Assembly (NCBI RefSeq): GCF_024519455.1
Contig: NZ_JALJRY010000001.1
Location: 212,759 to 276,758, forward strand
Direction of reading: 5' to 3'
Source of the DNA: Streptomyces sp. STR69
GTDB taxonomy: Bacteria; Actinomycetota; Actinomycetes; Streptomycetales; Streptomycetaceae
DNA: 64,000 bases
In this document: positions 7,582 to 15,313 of the stretch, one piece after another
Layout of the letters: every line of letters starts with the position of its first letter
Position numbering within the stretch: position 1 is the first letter of the stretch
Notes under the pieces: model-generated
Told to the model about the DNA's origin: nothing
Seen by the model: the letters and a program-made list of their open reading frames with translations, nothing else
Databases searched by the model: none
Translations under genes and position numbers: made by a program

Positions 7582-8104
7582 GCGGGGAGCATAGAACTCG
7601 TCAGTACCGGGCAAAGCAGCGCCTTGACACTTCGGCCTGCTGATAGTCTGGGCCGGTCGTTCGGGCAGCACGCAGAAGCGTCGCGTTCAAGTCCGACGCC
7701 GTTGAGACTCCCCTACGGGGGACCGGCCGGAGGAGGTGGGGCTGCAATGGACCGAAGTCGACCTGGCAGTACCACCCGCTCTTCCGGCCGCTGATGTCGT
7801 AGCTCTGGTTCTGGCCTCCAGCCGGCTGTCGCCGCTCGCACTTCTTCACCGTCGCGGAAGAGCACTTCGTTTCTTCACCTGATCCGTCCGGCCTTCTCTG
7901 TGGTCTGTCTGTTTCCGAAGTCAGCTCTCAGTCGGTCGGTGCCTGTAAGCCAGTGCCTTGTATCAGTAGCGAAACTCGCCACCGCGACGGTGCGGTGCTC
8001 CCCGCTTTGTGGACGTGCCAAACATCCGCACACAGGACGTCCCCATTCCGGGCAGTTCCAACCGTCGTTGGCGCCTTTCGTTGCTCGTCGCGAAGGAGCC
8101 CGCC
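7582..8104 (+). promoter_or_regulatory. Long structured leader of the CorA gene
   Basis: This 523-bp gap contains no full gene. A TTGACA (7624-7629) followed by TAGTCT (7644-7649) may mark the promoter, although the 14-bp spacing is short. Further down, GGCCGGAGGAG (7725-7735) pairs with CTCTTCCGGCC (7779-7789), an 11-bp stem with one G-U pair. It sequesters the Shine-Dalgarno sequence of the 15-codon ORF at 7747. A long leader with a translated small ORF before a Mg2+ transporter suggests post-transcriptional control. The remaining 300 bp to the CorA start show no further clear signal. Confidence 0.5.
7747..7794 (+). CDS. Putative 15-aa leader peptide (uORF) upstream of CorA
   Basis: ATG at 7747, TGA at 7792-7794, product MDRSRPGSTTRSSGR. 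A strong GGAGGAGG lies about 10 bp upstream, but this sequence is base-paired with the last codons of the ORF in the predicted hairpin. Ribosomes translating the ORF would open that hairpin. Expression is unproven; the case rests on the good ribosome-binding site, the paired structure and the position before a magnesium transporter gene. Confidence 0.4.
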   Translation: MDRSRPGSTTRSSGR

Positions 8105-9223
8105 ATGTCGATGATCCGCGACCTGCGTGCCGTGGTCCGTCCGTCCCGCCCTTCCCTGCGCAAGGACGGCGGCGCGTACGACACCACCCGCGACCCCGGC
8201 ACCCCGTCGGCCGTCGTCGACTGCGCCGTCTACCGCGACGGTGCCCGCGTCGACACCGGCAAGTCGCTGACCCCGCACGAGGCGATGCGCCAGGTGCGGC
8301 GCGACGGCGGCTTCGTGTGGATCGGGCTGCACGAGCCGACCGAGGCCGAATTCGCGGGTATCGCCCGGGAGTTCGGACTCCACCCGCTCGCCGTCGAGGA
8401 CGCCGTACAGGCCCACCAGCGGCCCAAGCTGGAGCGCTACGACGACTCGCTGTTCACCGTGTTCAAGACCATCCACTACGTCGAGCACGACCAACTCACC
8501 GCCAACAGCGAGGTCGTCGAGACCGGCGAGGTCATGTGCTTCACCGGGCGGGACTTCTTCATCACCGTCCGGCACGGCGGCCAGGGCTCGCTGCGGGCGC
8601 TGCGCCACCGCCTCCAGGACGACCCCGAGCTGCTCGCGCGCGGTCCCTCGGCGGTGCTGCACGCGATCGCCGACCATGTCGTGGACGGCTATGTCGCGGT
8701 CGCGGACGCGGTGCAGGACGACATCGACGAGGTCGAGACCGAGGTGTTCACGCCGGGCCGCAAGGGCGGGGTCTCGCGTGGTGTCGACTCGGCTCGGATC
8801 TACCAACTCAAGCGCGAGGTACTGGAGTTCAAGCGTGCGGTGTCGCCGCTGCTGCGTCCCATGCAGCTGCTGAGCGAGCGGCCGATGCGGCTGATCGACC
8901 CCGACATCCAGAAGTACTTCCGGGACGTCGCCGACCACCTCGCCCGGGTCCACGAGCAGGTCATCGGCTTCGACGAGCTGCTGAACTCGATCCTCCAGGC
9001 CAACCTCGCGCAGGCGTCCGTCGCGCAGAACGAGGACATGCGGAAGATCACCGCGTGGGCCGCGATCATCGCCGTACCGACGATGGTGACGGGCGTGTAC
9101 GGCATGAACTTCGAGTACATCCCCGAGCTGCACGCGAAGTACGGGTATCCGACGGTGCTCGCCCTCACGGTGACGGTCTGTCTGGCGATCCACCGCACGC
9201 TGAAGCGCAACGGCTGGCTGTGA
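8105..9223 (+). CDS. corA: CorA family magnesium/cobalt transporter
   Basis: 372 aa. The long cytoplasmic N-terminal domain contains FVWIGLHEPTEAEF and HPLAVEDAVQAHQRPKLERYDDSLF, typical of CorA. The C-terminus has two membrane segments with the signature YGMNFEYIPEL (Gly-Met-Asn selectivity loop) between them. CorA pentamers import Mg2+ along the membrane potential and are gated by Mg2+. ATG 8105 has AAGGAG 6 bp upstream and gives the expected length; an upstream ATG at 8009 would add an unlikely basic extension. The next gene follows after 23 bp. Confidence 0.92.
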   Translation: MSMIRDLRAVVRPSRPSLRKDGGAYDTTRDPGTPSAVVDCAVYRDGARVDTGKSLTPHEAMRQVRRDGGFVWIGLHEPTEAEFAGIAREFGLHPLAVEDAVQAHQRPKLERYDDSLFTVFKTIHYVEHDQLTANSEVVETGEVMCFTGRDFFITVRHGGQGSLRALRHRLQDDPELLARGPSAVLHAIADHVVDGYVAVADAVQDDIDEVETEVFTPGRKGGVSRGVDSARIYQLKREVLEFKRAVSPLLRPMQLLSERPMRLIDPDIQKYFRDVADHLARVHEQVIGFDELLNSILQANLAQASVAQNEDMRKITAWAAIIAVPTMVTGVYGMNFEYIPELHAKYGYPTVLALTVTVCLAIHRTLKRNGWL

Positions 9224-9246
9224 GCGGCCTGGATAGGCTGAGCGCC

Positions 9247-9762
9247 ATGACTAGCAGCGAGCTGCTCGACCAGGCCCTCGTCGAGGAGGCCACGAAGAAG
9301 TCCGGCCTCGTCTGGGTCAACGGCCCGGGCGTCCCGGCCCGCGCCCTGTGGCACGTCTGGCACGAGGGCGCGGCCTGTCTGATCGGCGACGGTCCGGGCG
9401 AGCAGCCGTTGCCGGGGCTGGTCGACGGCGGCGCCGCCGAGGTCACGGTCCGCAGCAAGGACAAGGGCGGCCGACTGGTCGTATGGACGGCGAAGGTCGT
9501 GGAACTGGCGCCGGGCTCCGAGGCCTGGACCGCGGCCGTCGGCGAGCTGAAGGGCAAGCGGCTCAACGCGCCCGACGGCGAGGCGATGACGGAGCGCTGG
9601 GCGCGCGAGTGCCGGGTGCTGCGGCTCGAACCGACGGGCGCGACAGCCGAGTTGACGGAGGATTCGTTGGCGCGGCCTCCGCTGCCGTCGCCCGCGACGA
9701 CCCGTCAGCCGGCCCCGGCCGCGCTGCCGCGCCTGCTCCTGAAGAAACGCAAACGCCGGTAA
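9247..9762 (+). CDS. Pyridoxamine 5'-phosphate oxidase-like (split-barrel flavin fold) protein
   Basis: 171 aa. The N-terminal two thirds (GLVWVNGPGVPARALWHVWHEGAACLIGDGPGEQPLPGLVDGGAAEVTVRSKD) fits the PNPOx-like split barrel that binds FMN or F420. The last 35 residues are a Pro-rich linker ending in a very basic tail, LLKKRKRR. No specific substrate can be assigned. It follows corA closely and may be co-transcribed. Confidence 0.65.
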   Translation: MTSSELLDQALVEEATKKSGLVWVNGPGVPARALWHVWHEGAACLIGDGPGEQPLPGLVDGGAAEVTVRSKDKGGRLVVWTAKVVELAPGSEAWTAAVGELKGKRLNAPDGEAMTERWARECRVLRLEPTGATAELTEDSLARPPLPSPATTRQPAPAALPRLLLKKRKRR

Positions 9763-9778
9763 CTGCCACTGAATGCCG

Positions 9779-10495
9779 TCAGGAAGACGGCAGTTGCTTG
9801 CCGTAGTCGACAGTGTCGTCGTCCGCCGGCTGCGTCACGGCGAAGCTCTTGCCCCAGTCCGAGAAGGTCAGGGTGCCCGCGCCCCCCGCACGGACCAGCC
9901 GGAGCGGATACGGCTTGCCCTCAAGGGAGACATCGAGGGTGCCGCCGGAGCCGTCGTCGCCGGTGATGCGGATCGTGCGGACGCCGTTCTGGTCGTGGTG
10001 CCCGTCCGTCGCGAGCGATCCGTGCAGGGTCAGCAGACTGGAGAGGAGGACGTCCTTGTCCGTGAAGCCATTGAACTTCTTGTACGAGGGGTCGCCCTGC
10101 GGCACCTTCACGTACTTGCCGTGGAGCGCGCCGCCGGCGCCCGTGTCCCCGTTGCTGTTCCAGAAGTCGGCGTCGGCCTTCAGATACAGCTGCTCGCCGA
10201 CCCGCAGCAGCCCGAACGTCGACCCCTGGGAGGTGACCGAGCCGCTGCCGCCGTCGGACTTCAGCCGCATGTCGAGCTTGTACGTCCGCCCGCTGGTGAC
10301 GACGGTCCCGGACAGCCGTACCGCTTCGGCGGCGCCCGCGGCCGTCACCGACTTCGACTGGATCTTGTCGGCGGCCAGCTTGCCGACCCCGTTGGTCCCC
10401 GCGTCCGGATCCTCGCTGCAGCCCGTCAGGGCCAGGACGCAGACCGCGCCGAGAAGCGCCGCACGACGGTTTCGGACCAGGGGAATCGCAGTCAC
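9779..10495 (-). CDS. Secreted lipoprotein (LppX/LprAFG-like)
   Basis: 238 aa from a GTG start at 10495. The signal peptide has a basic start (RNRR), a hydrophobic core and a lipobox LTGC with Cys26. The mature part (SVTAAGAAEAVRLSGTVVTSGRTYKLDMRLKSDGGSGSVT...LRVGEQLYLKADADFW) resembles mycobacterial LprG/LppX-type lipoproteins, which hold lipids in a half-barrel. Lipid binding here is inference. The GTG is chosen because it gives a normal lipoprotein signal; the upstream ATG adds 37 residues without a hydrophobic role. It converges with the PNPOx-like gene. Confidence 0.75.
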   Translation of the reverse strand: MTAIPLVRNRRAALLGAVCVLALTGCSEDPDAGTNGVGKLAADKIQSKSVTAAGAAEAVRLSGTVVTSGRTYKLDMRLKSDGGSGSVTSQGSTFGLLRVGEQLYLKADADFWNSNGDTGAGGALHGKYVKVPQGDPSYKKFNGFTDKDVLLSSLLTLHGSLATDGHHDQNGVRTIRITGDDGSGGTLDVSLEGKPYPLRLVRAGGAGTLTFSDWGKSFAVTQPADDDTVDYGKQLPSS

Positions 10496-10686
10496 AGGTG
10501 GGGGGCCTTTCGTGCGGAGGGCGGCGATGGCGTACGGCAGCGTACCGGGGTCCCCGGAGCACGGCGGAGCCAGTCCGTCCGGACCGCCCACCTGCGCGGA
10601 TCGCATACGGACGGGCTAGCCTGAAGCCCGCCCGAGCGGGCAAATCGGAACATCCGGAAACCAGGAAAAGAAAGGGAGGTGCGGCC

Positions 10687-11991
10687 ATGGCAGGAGGCGC
10701 CCCCAGGGTCTTTGTCTCGCACCTCTCCGGTGTCGCCGTCTTCGATCCCAACGGCGACCAGGTGGGCCGCGTCCGCGATCTCGTCGCCATGCTGCGCGTC
10801 GGTCAGCGGCCCCCGCGCCTGCTCGGCCTGGTCGTCGAACTGTCCACCCGGCGCCGCATCTTCCTCCCCATGACCCGGGTCACCGGCATCGAGTCCGGCC
10901 AGGTCATCACCACCGGCGTGCTCAACGTCCGCCGCTTCGAGCAACGGCCCACCGAGCGGCTGGTGTTCGGCGAACTCCTCGACCGGCGCGTCACCCTCGT
11001 GGAGACCGACGAGGAGGTCACCGTCCTCGACCTGTCGGTGCAGCAGCTGCCCGCCCGCCGCGACTGGGAGATCGACCGCATCTTCGTCCGCAAGGGCAGG
11101 ACCGGCGGAGCCTTCAGAAGGGCCAAGGGCGAGACGCTGACCGTGGAGTGGTCCGCCGTCACCGGTTTCTCCCTGGAGGAGCAGGGACAGGGCGCTGAGA
11201 GCCTCCTGGCCACCTTCGAGCAGCTGCGCCCGGCCGACCTCGCCAACGTCCTGCACCATCTCTCCCCCAAGCGGCGGGCCGAGGTCGCCGCCGCCCTCGA
11301 CGACGACCGCCTCGCCGACGTCCTCGAAGAGCTCCCGGAGGACGACCAGATCGAGATCCTCGGCAAGCTGAAGGAGGAGCGCGCGGCGGACGTCCTGGAG
11401 GCGATGGACCCGGACGACGCGGCCGACCTGCTGGGCGAACTGCCGGAGGAGGACCAGGAGCGGCTGCTGAGCCTGATGGAGCCCTCCGAAGCGGCCGACG
11501 TACGCCGCCTGATGTCCTACGAGGAACACACGGCCGGCGGCCTGATGACGACCGAACCGATCGTCCTACGGCCGGACGCGACCGTCGCCGACGCGCTCGC
11601 CCGGGTCCGCAACGCCGACCTCTCCCCCGCCCTCGCCGCCCAGGTCTACGTGTGCCGCCCGCCCGACGACACCCCGACCGGCAAGTACCTCGGCACGGTC
11701 CACTTCCAGCGGCTGCTGCGCGACCCGCCGTACACCCTGGTCAGCGCGATCATCGACGGCGACCTGCAACCCCTGGACCCGAACGCCTCGTTGCAGCTCA
11801 TCGCCGGGTTCTTCGCGACGTACGACATGGTCGCGGCGCCCGTGGTCGACGAGACCGGGTCGCTGCTCGGCGCGGTGACCGTGGACGACGTACTGGACCA
11901 CATGCTGCCGGAGGACTGGCGGGAGACCGAGTTCCATCTCGACGAGGACGACGAAGCAGAAGCAGAGGAGGTGGCGGCTCATGACTCCTGA
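10687..11991 (+). CDS. PRC-barrel / MgtE N-terminal / CBS-domain protein (no channel domain)
   Basis: 434 aa. Order: a PRC-barrel-like N-terminus (VFVSHLSGVAVFDPNGDQVGRVRDLV), a second beta-rich repeat to about residue 150, an MgtE N superhelix (LRPADLANVLHHLSPKRRAEVAAALDDDRLADVLEELPEDDQ...LLGELPEEDQERLLSLM), then a CBS pair starting at TAGGLMTTEPIVLRPDATVADAL. It stops after the CBS pair, so the MgtE membrane channel is missing. It is probably a cytoplasmic Mg2+ or nucleotide sensor. GGGAGGTG lies 8 bp before the ATG. Its end overlaps the DUF1003 gene by 11 bp, implying coupled translation. Confidence 0.88.
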   Translation: MAGGAPRVFVSHLSGVAVFDPNGDQVGRVRDLVAMLRVGQRPPRLLGLVVELSTRRRIFLPMTRVTGIESGQVITTGVLNVRRFEQRPTERLVFGELLDRRVTLVETDEEVTVLDLSVQQLPARRDWEIDRIFVRKGRTGGAFRRAKGETLTVEWSAVTGFSLEEQGQGAESLLATFEQLRPADLANVLHHLSPKRRAEVAAALDDDRLADVLEELPEDDQIEILGKLKEERAADVLEAMDPDDAADLLGELPEEDQERLLSLMEPSEAADVRRLMSYEEHTAGGLMTTEPIVLRPDATVADALARVRNADLSPALAAQVYVCRPPDDTPTGKYLGTVHFQRLLRDPPYTLVSAIIDGDLQPLDPNASLQLIAGFFATYDMVAAPVVDETGSLLGAVTVDDVLDHMLPEDWRETEFHLDEDDEAEAEEVAAHDS

Positions 11992-12565
11992 GCGCGAGAC
12001 CACGCGTGAGCGGACACCGGCGGGCGCGACCGCCACCACCCGGTCGCGGACCCGGCTCGACCAGCCGCGCCCGCCCCGGCGCCGGCTGCTGCCCGAGTAC
12101 GACCCGGAGGCCTTCGGACGGCTGTCGGAACGGATCGCGCGCTTCCTGGGCACCGGGCGGTTCATCGTCTGGATGACGATCGTCATCATCGCGTGGGTGC
12201 TGTGGAACATCTTCGCCCCGCGCGATGTCCGCTTCGACAACTACCCGTTCATCTTCCTCACCCTGATGCTGTCGCTCCAGGCCTCCTACGCCGCCCCGCT
12301 GATCCTCCTCGCGCAGAACCGGCAGGACGACCGCGACAAGGTCAACCTCGAACAGGACCGCAAGCAGAACGAGCGGTCGATCGCCGACACCGAGTACCTC
12401 ACCCGCGAGATCGCCGCCCTGCGCATCGGTCTCGGCGAGGTGGCGACCCGGGACTGGATCCGCTCCGAGCTGCAGGACCTGGTCAAGGAACTGGACGTGC
12501 GGCACGACGGGCACGTCGTATTCCCGGCAGAACGGTCTGCCGTGCGTGACGCAGACGACCGCTGA
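11981..12565 (+). CDS. DUF1003 membrane protein
   Basis: 194 aa. A basic, Arg/Pro-rich N-terminal 45 residues lead to RIARFLGTGRFIVWMTIVIIAWVLWNIF (TM1) and FIFLTLMLSLQASYAAPLILLAQNRQDDRDK (TM2), the DUF1003 signature ending in LxQNRQ. A charged helical tail follows. Function unknown. Overlap with the MgtE-N/CBS gene, which has no membrane domain, makes a complex between the two products plausible; this is inference. Confidence 0.88.
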   Translation: MTPERETTRERTPAGATATTRSRTRLDQPRPPRRRLLPEYDPEAFGRLSERIARFLGTGRFIVWMTIVIIAWVLWNIFAPRDVRFDNYPFIFLTLMLSLQASYAAPLILLAQNRQDDRDKVNLEQDRKQNERSIADTEYLTREIAALRIGLGEVATRDWIRSELQDLVKELDVRHDGHVVFPAERSAVRDADDR

Positions 12566-12608
12566 GGGGCTGGCCGAAGGGACCGGTCGGCGCCGTACCA
12601 TCGACCCT

Positions 12609-13742
12609 ATGGCTACGGAAGACGCGGTGCGTGAAGCGCTGTCGACGGTGAACGACCCCGAGATCCACCGACCCATCACCGAACTGGGGATGGTCAAGTC
12701 GGTGGAGATCGGTGCGGACGGAGCGGTCGCGGTCACCGTGTACCTGACGGTCTCCGGCTGCCCCATGCGCGAGACGATCACGCAGCGCGTGACGGAGGCG
12801 GTCCTGGGTGTCGAGGGCGTCACCGGTGTGGACGTGACCCTCGACGTGATGAGCGACGAACAGCGCAAGGAACTCGCGACCGCCCTGCGCGGTGGCAAGG
12901 CCGAGCGCGAGGTCCCCTTCGCGCAGCCCGGCTCCCTCACCCGCGTGTACGCGGTCGCCTCCGGCAAGGGCGGCGTCGGCAAGTCCTCGGTGACGGTGAA
13001 CCTCGCGGCGGCGATGGCGGCCGACGGCCTGAAGGTCGGGGTCGTCGACGCCGACATCTACGGCCACAGCGTGCCGCGCATGCTGGGCGCCGACGGCACC
13101 CCCACCCAGGTCGAGAACATGATCATGCCGCCGTCGGCACACGGCGTGAAGGTCATCTCCATCGGCATGTTCACGCCGGGCAACGCCCCGGTCGTGTGGC
13201 GCGGCCCGATGCTCCACCGCGCGCTCCAGCAGTTCCTGGCGGACGTGTACTGGGGCGACCTGGACGTACTTCTCCTCGACCTCCCGCCGGGGACGGGCGA
13301 CATCGCGATCTCGGTCGCCCAGCTCGTCCCGAACGCCGAGATCCTCGTCGTGACGACCCCTCAGCAGGCAGCCGCCGAAGTCGCCGAGCGGGCGGGCTCC
13401 ATCGCCGTACAGACCCACCAGAAGATCGTCGGCGTGGTCGAGAACATGGCGGGCCTGCCGTGCCCGCACTGCGGCGAGATGGTCGACGTCTTCGGCACGG
13501 GCGGCGGCCAGTCGGTCGCCGACGGCCTGACCCGCACGACGGGCGCCTCGGTCCCCGTCCTCGGCTCCATCCCGATCGACGTCCGCCTCCGCGAGGGCGG
13601 CGACGAGGGCAAACCGGTCGTCCTGACCGACCCGGACTCCCCGGCGGGCGCAGCGCTGCGGTCGATCGCGGGGAAGCTGGGGGGACGCCAGCGGGGCCTT
13701 TCGGGACTGTCACTCGGGATCACTCCCAAGAACAAGTTCTAG
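12609..13742 (+). CDS. mrp: Mrp/NBP35 family iron-sulfur cluster carrier ATPase
   Basis: 377 aa. An N-terminal MIP18 (DUF59) domain (VREALSTVNDPEIHRPITELGMVKSVEI...SGCPMRETI) precedes a P-loop domain with the deviant Walker A SGKGGVGKSS, DLPPGTGDI (switch II) and the CPHC motif that bridges an Fe-S cluster between subunits. Such proteins hold and pass [4Fe-4S] clusters to apoproteins. ATG 12609 is used because the product then starts with the MIP18 helix. A similar mrp gene lies near sigE-htrA-tatB in mycobacteria, and here the same set follows within 2 kb. Confidence 0.93.
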   Translation: MATEDAVREALSTVNDPEIHRPITELGMVKSVEIGADGAVAVTVYLTVSGCPMRETITQRVTEAVLGVEGVTGVDVTLDVMSDEQRKELATALRGGKAEREVPFAQPGSLTRVYAVASGKGGVGKSSVTVNLAAAMAADGLKVGVVDADIYGHSVPRMLGADGTPTQVENMIMPPSAHGVKVISIGMFTPGNAPVVWRGPMLHRALQQFLADVYWGDLDVLLLDLPPGTGDIAISVAQLVPNAEILVVTTPQQAAAEVAERAGSIAVQTHQKIVGVVENMAGLPCPHCGEMVDVFGTGGGQSVADGLTRTTGASVPVLGSIPIDVRLREGGDEGKPVVLTDPDSPAGAALRSIAGKLGGRQRGLSGLSLGITPKNKF

Positions 13743-13749
13743 AGCTCTT

Positions 13750-13801
13750 CCTACGACGATGGGGGCGCCGTCCGACGAGACGGCGCCCCCATCGTCGTAG
13801 G
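13750..13801. terminator. 23-bp perfect stem-loop between convergent genes
   Basis: Arms 13750-13772 and 13779-13801 pair perfectly with loop CGACGA. The element lies between the mrp stop (13742) and the convergent hypothetical gene stop (13804), so it probably terminates both. Confidence 0.85.
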
Positions 13802-13803
13802 AC

Positions 13804-14463
13804 CTACTGGGCGTAGGCTGCGATGTCCTTGATCGCGGCGAAGCCGAGCCCGTACGCGCTCATGCCCCTGCCGTAGGCCCCCACGTGGACCCCCGCCTGA
13901 GTAGACCCGGCGAGCACCCAGCCGAACTCCGACTCGCGGTAGTGGAAGGGCGTCGGAACACCGTCCACCGGCAGGGACAGGGTCGACCAGTCGTCGCCGA
14001 CGAGGTCGTCGGCCAGCACCCACGCCGTCTCCGTCTGCTGCTCGAGCCAGTCGTCGCGCAGGGTGTGGTCCATCTGCCCGGGCCAGGTGAAGGACAGCAG
14101 TCCGACCCCGGCGAGCCAGGCCGCCGAGGACACCGAGGTGGCCTCCAGAAGACCCGTGCCGTCCGCGGTGCGCCGCGCGGGGTTGCCCGCGACGGTGACG
14201 ACCACCGCGAACTTCTCCTTGTCCTCCGTGCCTTCGTTGCGTACGGAGGGCTCGTCGCCGTGCCCGATCGAACCGTGCTCGACGGCACCGTCCGCCGCCA
14301 TGCCCACCTGCATCAGCCAGCGCGGCCCCGTGAAGGCCTCGTCGAGGCCGTACCACGGGAAGGGCGCCAGCAGGTAGCCGTCGACCGTGCGCCGGGCGGA
14401 GGGGACCTGTTGTCCACCCTCCGCGGCCGGCGCCTGCGCGCCTACCCGACTCGTCGTCTCCAT
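13804..14463 (-). CDS. Conserved hypothetical protein, 219 aa
   Basis: The start METTSRVGAQ at 14463 is chosen because GAGGAGG sits 8 bp upstream; an upstream in-frame ATG would add an implausible Arg/Gly-rich extension. There is no signal peptide or membrane segment. Aromatic motifs (GYLLAPFPWYGLDEAF, WPGQMDHTLRDDWLEQQTETAWVLADDLVGDDWSTLSLPVDG) suggest a folded cytoplasmic domain that I do not recognise. It is the last gene before the tatB-htrA-sigE group but is 220 bp downstream of tatB, so operon membership is uncertain. Confidence 0.7.
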   Translation of the reverse strand: METTSRVGAQAPAAEGGQQVPSARRTVDGYLLAPFPWYGLDEAFTGPRWLMQVGMAADGAVEHGSIGHGDEPSVRNEGTEDKEKFAVVVTVAGNPARRTADGTGLLEATSVSSAAWLAGVGLLSFTWPGQMDHTLRDDWLEQQTETAWVLADDLVGDDWSTLSLPVDGVPTPFHYRESEFGWVLAGSTQAGVHVGAYGRGMSAYGLGFAAIKDIAAYAQ

Positions 14464-14685
14464 GCCGGACGCCTCCTCGCTCTCGTCGGACCGGGGCGGC
14501 CCGCCCCCCTTCGGGCGACTCGCCCGGTCCGCACAACAACTCGGCAGCATAGCCACCTCGTGGGAGGCAGCCCGGAAAGCGCCCGGCGCGTGAGGCGTGC
14601 GGAGGCCGTGTTCAGGCCGTACGAGGGCGTGGCGGAGGTATGAAACGCGTCACGTGGGAAGCGCTTCGGGAGCCGCGCGGGAGGG

Positions 14686-15114
14686 TCAGGTGGCGTCCGC
14701 GTCGAAGGGCGGACGCTCGTCCTTCTCGGGGTCCTCGGGCTTCTTGGTCATGTCGAGACGACCACCGGAGGAGGGCGGGGAACTCGGGGTGTCGGCGCTC
14801 TGCACCGCCTCCGTGACCTCGGCCATCTCCTTCTTCAGGTCGAAGCCGTTGCGGATCTCCTTGAGCCCCAGCTCGTCGTTGTCCAGCTGCTTGCGCAGGA
14901 ACGTCTTGGGGTTCAGGTCCTCGAAGTCGAAGTCCTTGAAGTCCGGGCCCAGTTCCTCCCGGATGTCCGCCTTGGCGCTCTCCGAGAACTCGCGGATCTT
15001 CCTGATCGTCCGCATCACGTCCTGGATGACCTTCGGGAGCTTGTCCGGACCGAAGACGAGCACGGCGAGGACAATGATCGTCACCAGCTCTAGCGGTCCT
15101 ATGTCATTGAACAC
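14686..15114 (-). CDS. tatB: Sec-independent translocase component TatB
   Basis: 142 aa. The N-terminus MFNDIGPLELVTIIVLAVLVFGPDKLPKVI has the single short membrane helix and FGPDKLP hinge of TatA/B proteins. It is followed by an amphipathic helix (RTIRKIREFSESAKADIREEL) and a polar tail, the length expected for TatB rather than TatA. TatB with TatC recognises twin-arginine signal peptides. As in mycobacteria it lies downstream of htrA and sigE, which ties protein export to the envelope stress response. Confidence 0.9.
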   Translation of the reverse strand: MFNDIGPLELVTIIVLAVLVFGPDKLPKVIQDVMRTIRKIREFSESAKADIREELGPDFKDFDFEDLNPKTFLRKQLDNDELGLKEIRNGFDLKKEMAEVTEAVQSADTPSSPPSSGGRLDMTKKPEDPEKDERPPFDADAT

Positions 15115-15313
15115 CTGAAGCTCCTTGCGATCCTCGGTCCTCGGCCCTCGGTGGTCAGTGCGCGTCTTCCGTGGTCCGGGCCGGGTCCACGGTACCCGGC
15201 GATCCCACCCGACCGGTACTGTCCCGTGGGCTACGAGTGGGTGTACGGGACCGGTTTTCCGGGTTGTTTGCCTAGTGGGACGGTCTGCGGGGCTCTCACC
15301 TGTGACGTTTCTG

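Noticed and set aside
7624..7649. TTGACA...TAGTCT as a firm promoter
   Set aside because: The spacer is only 14 bp, too short for the main sigma factor; kept only as a hint in the leader description.
7690..7830. M-box (Mg2+) riboswitch in the CorA leader
   Set aside because: GAGACTCCCCTACGGGGGA and AGCTCTGG weakly recall M-box segments, but the conserved core could not be aligned. A covariance-model search (Rfam RF00380) would decide; a significant hit would revive it.
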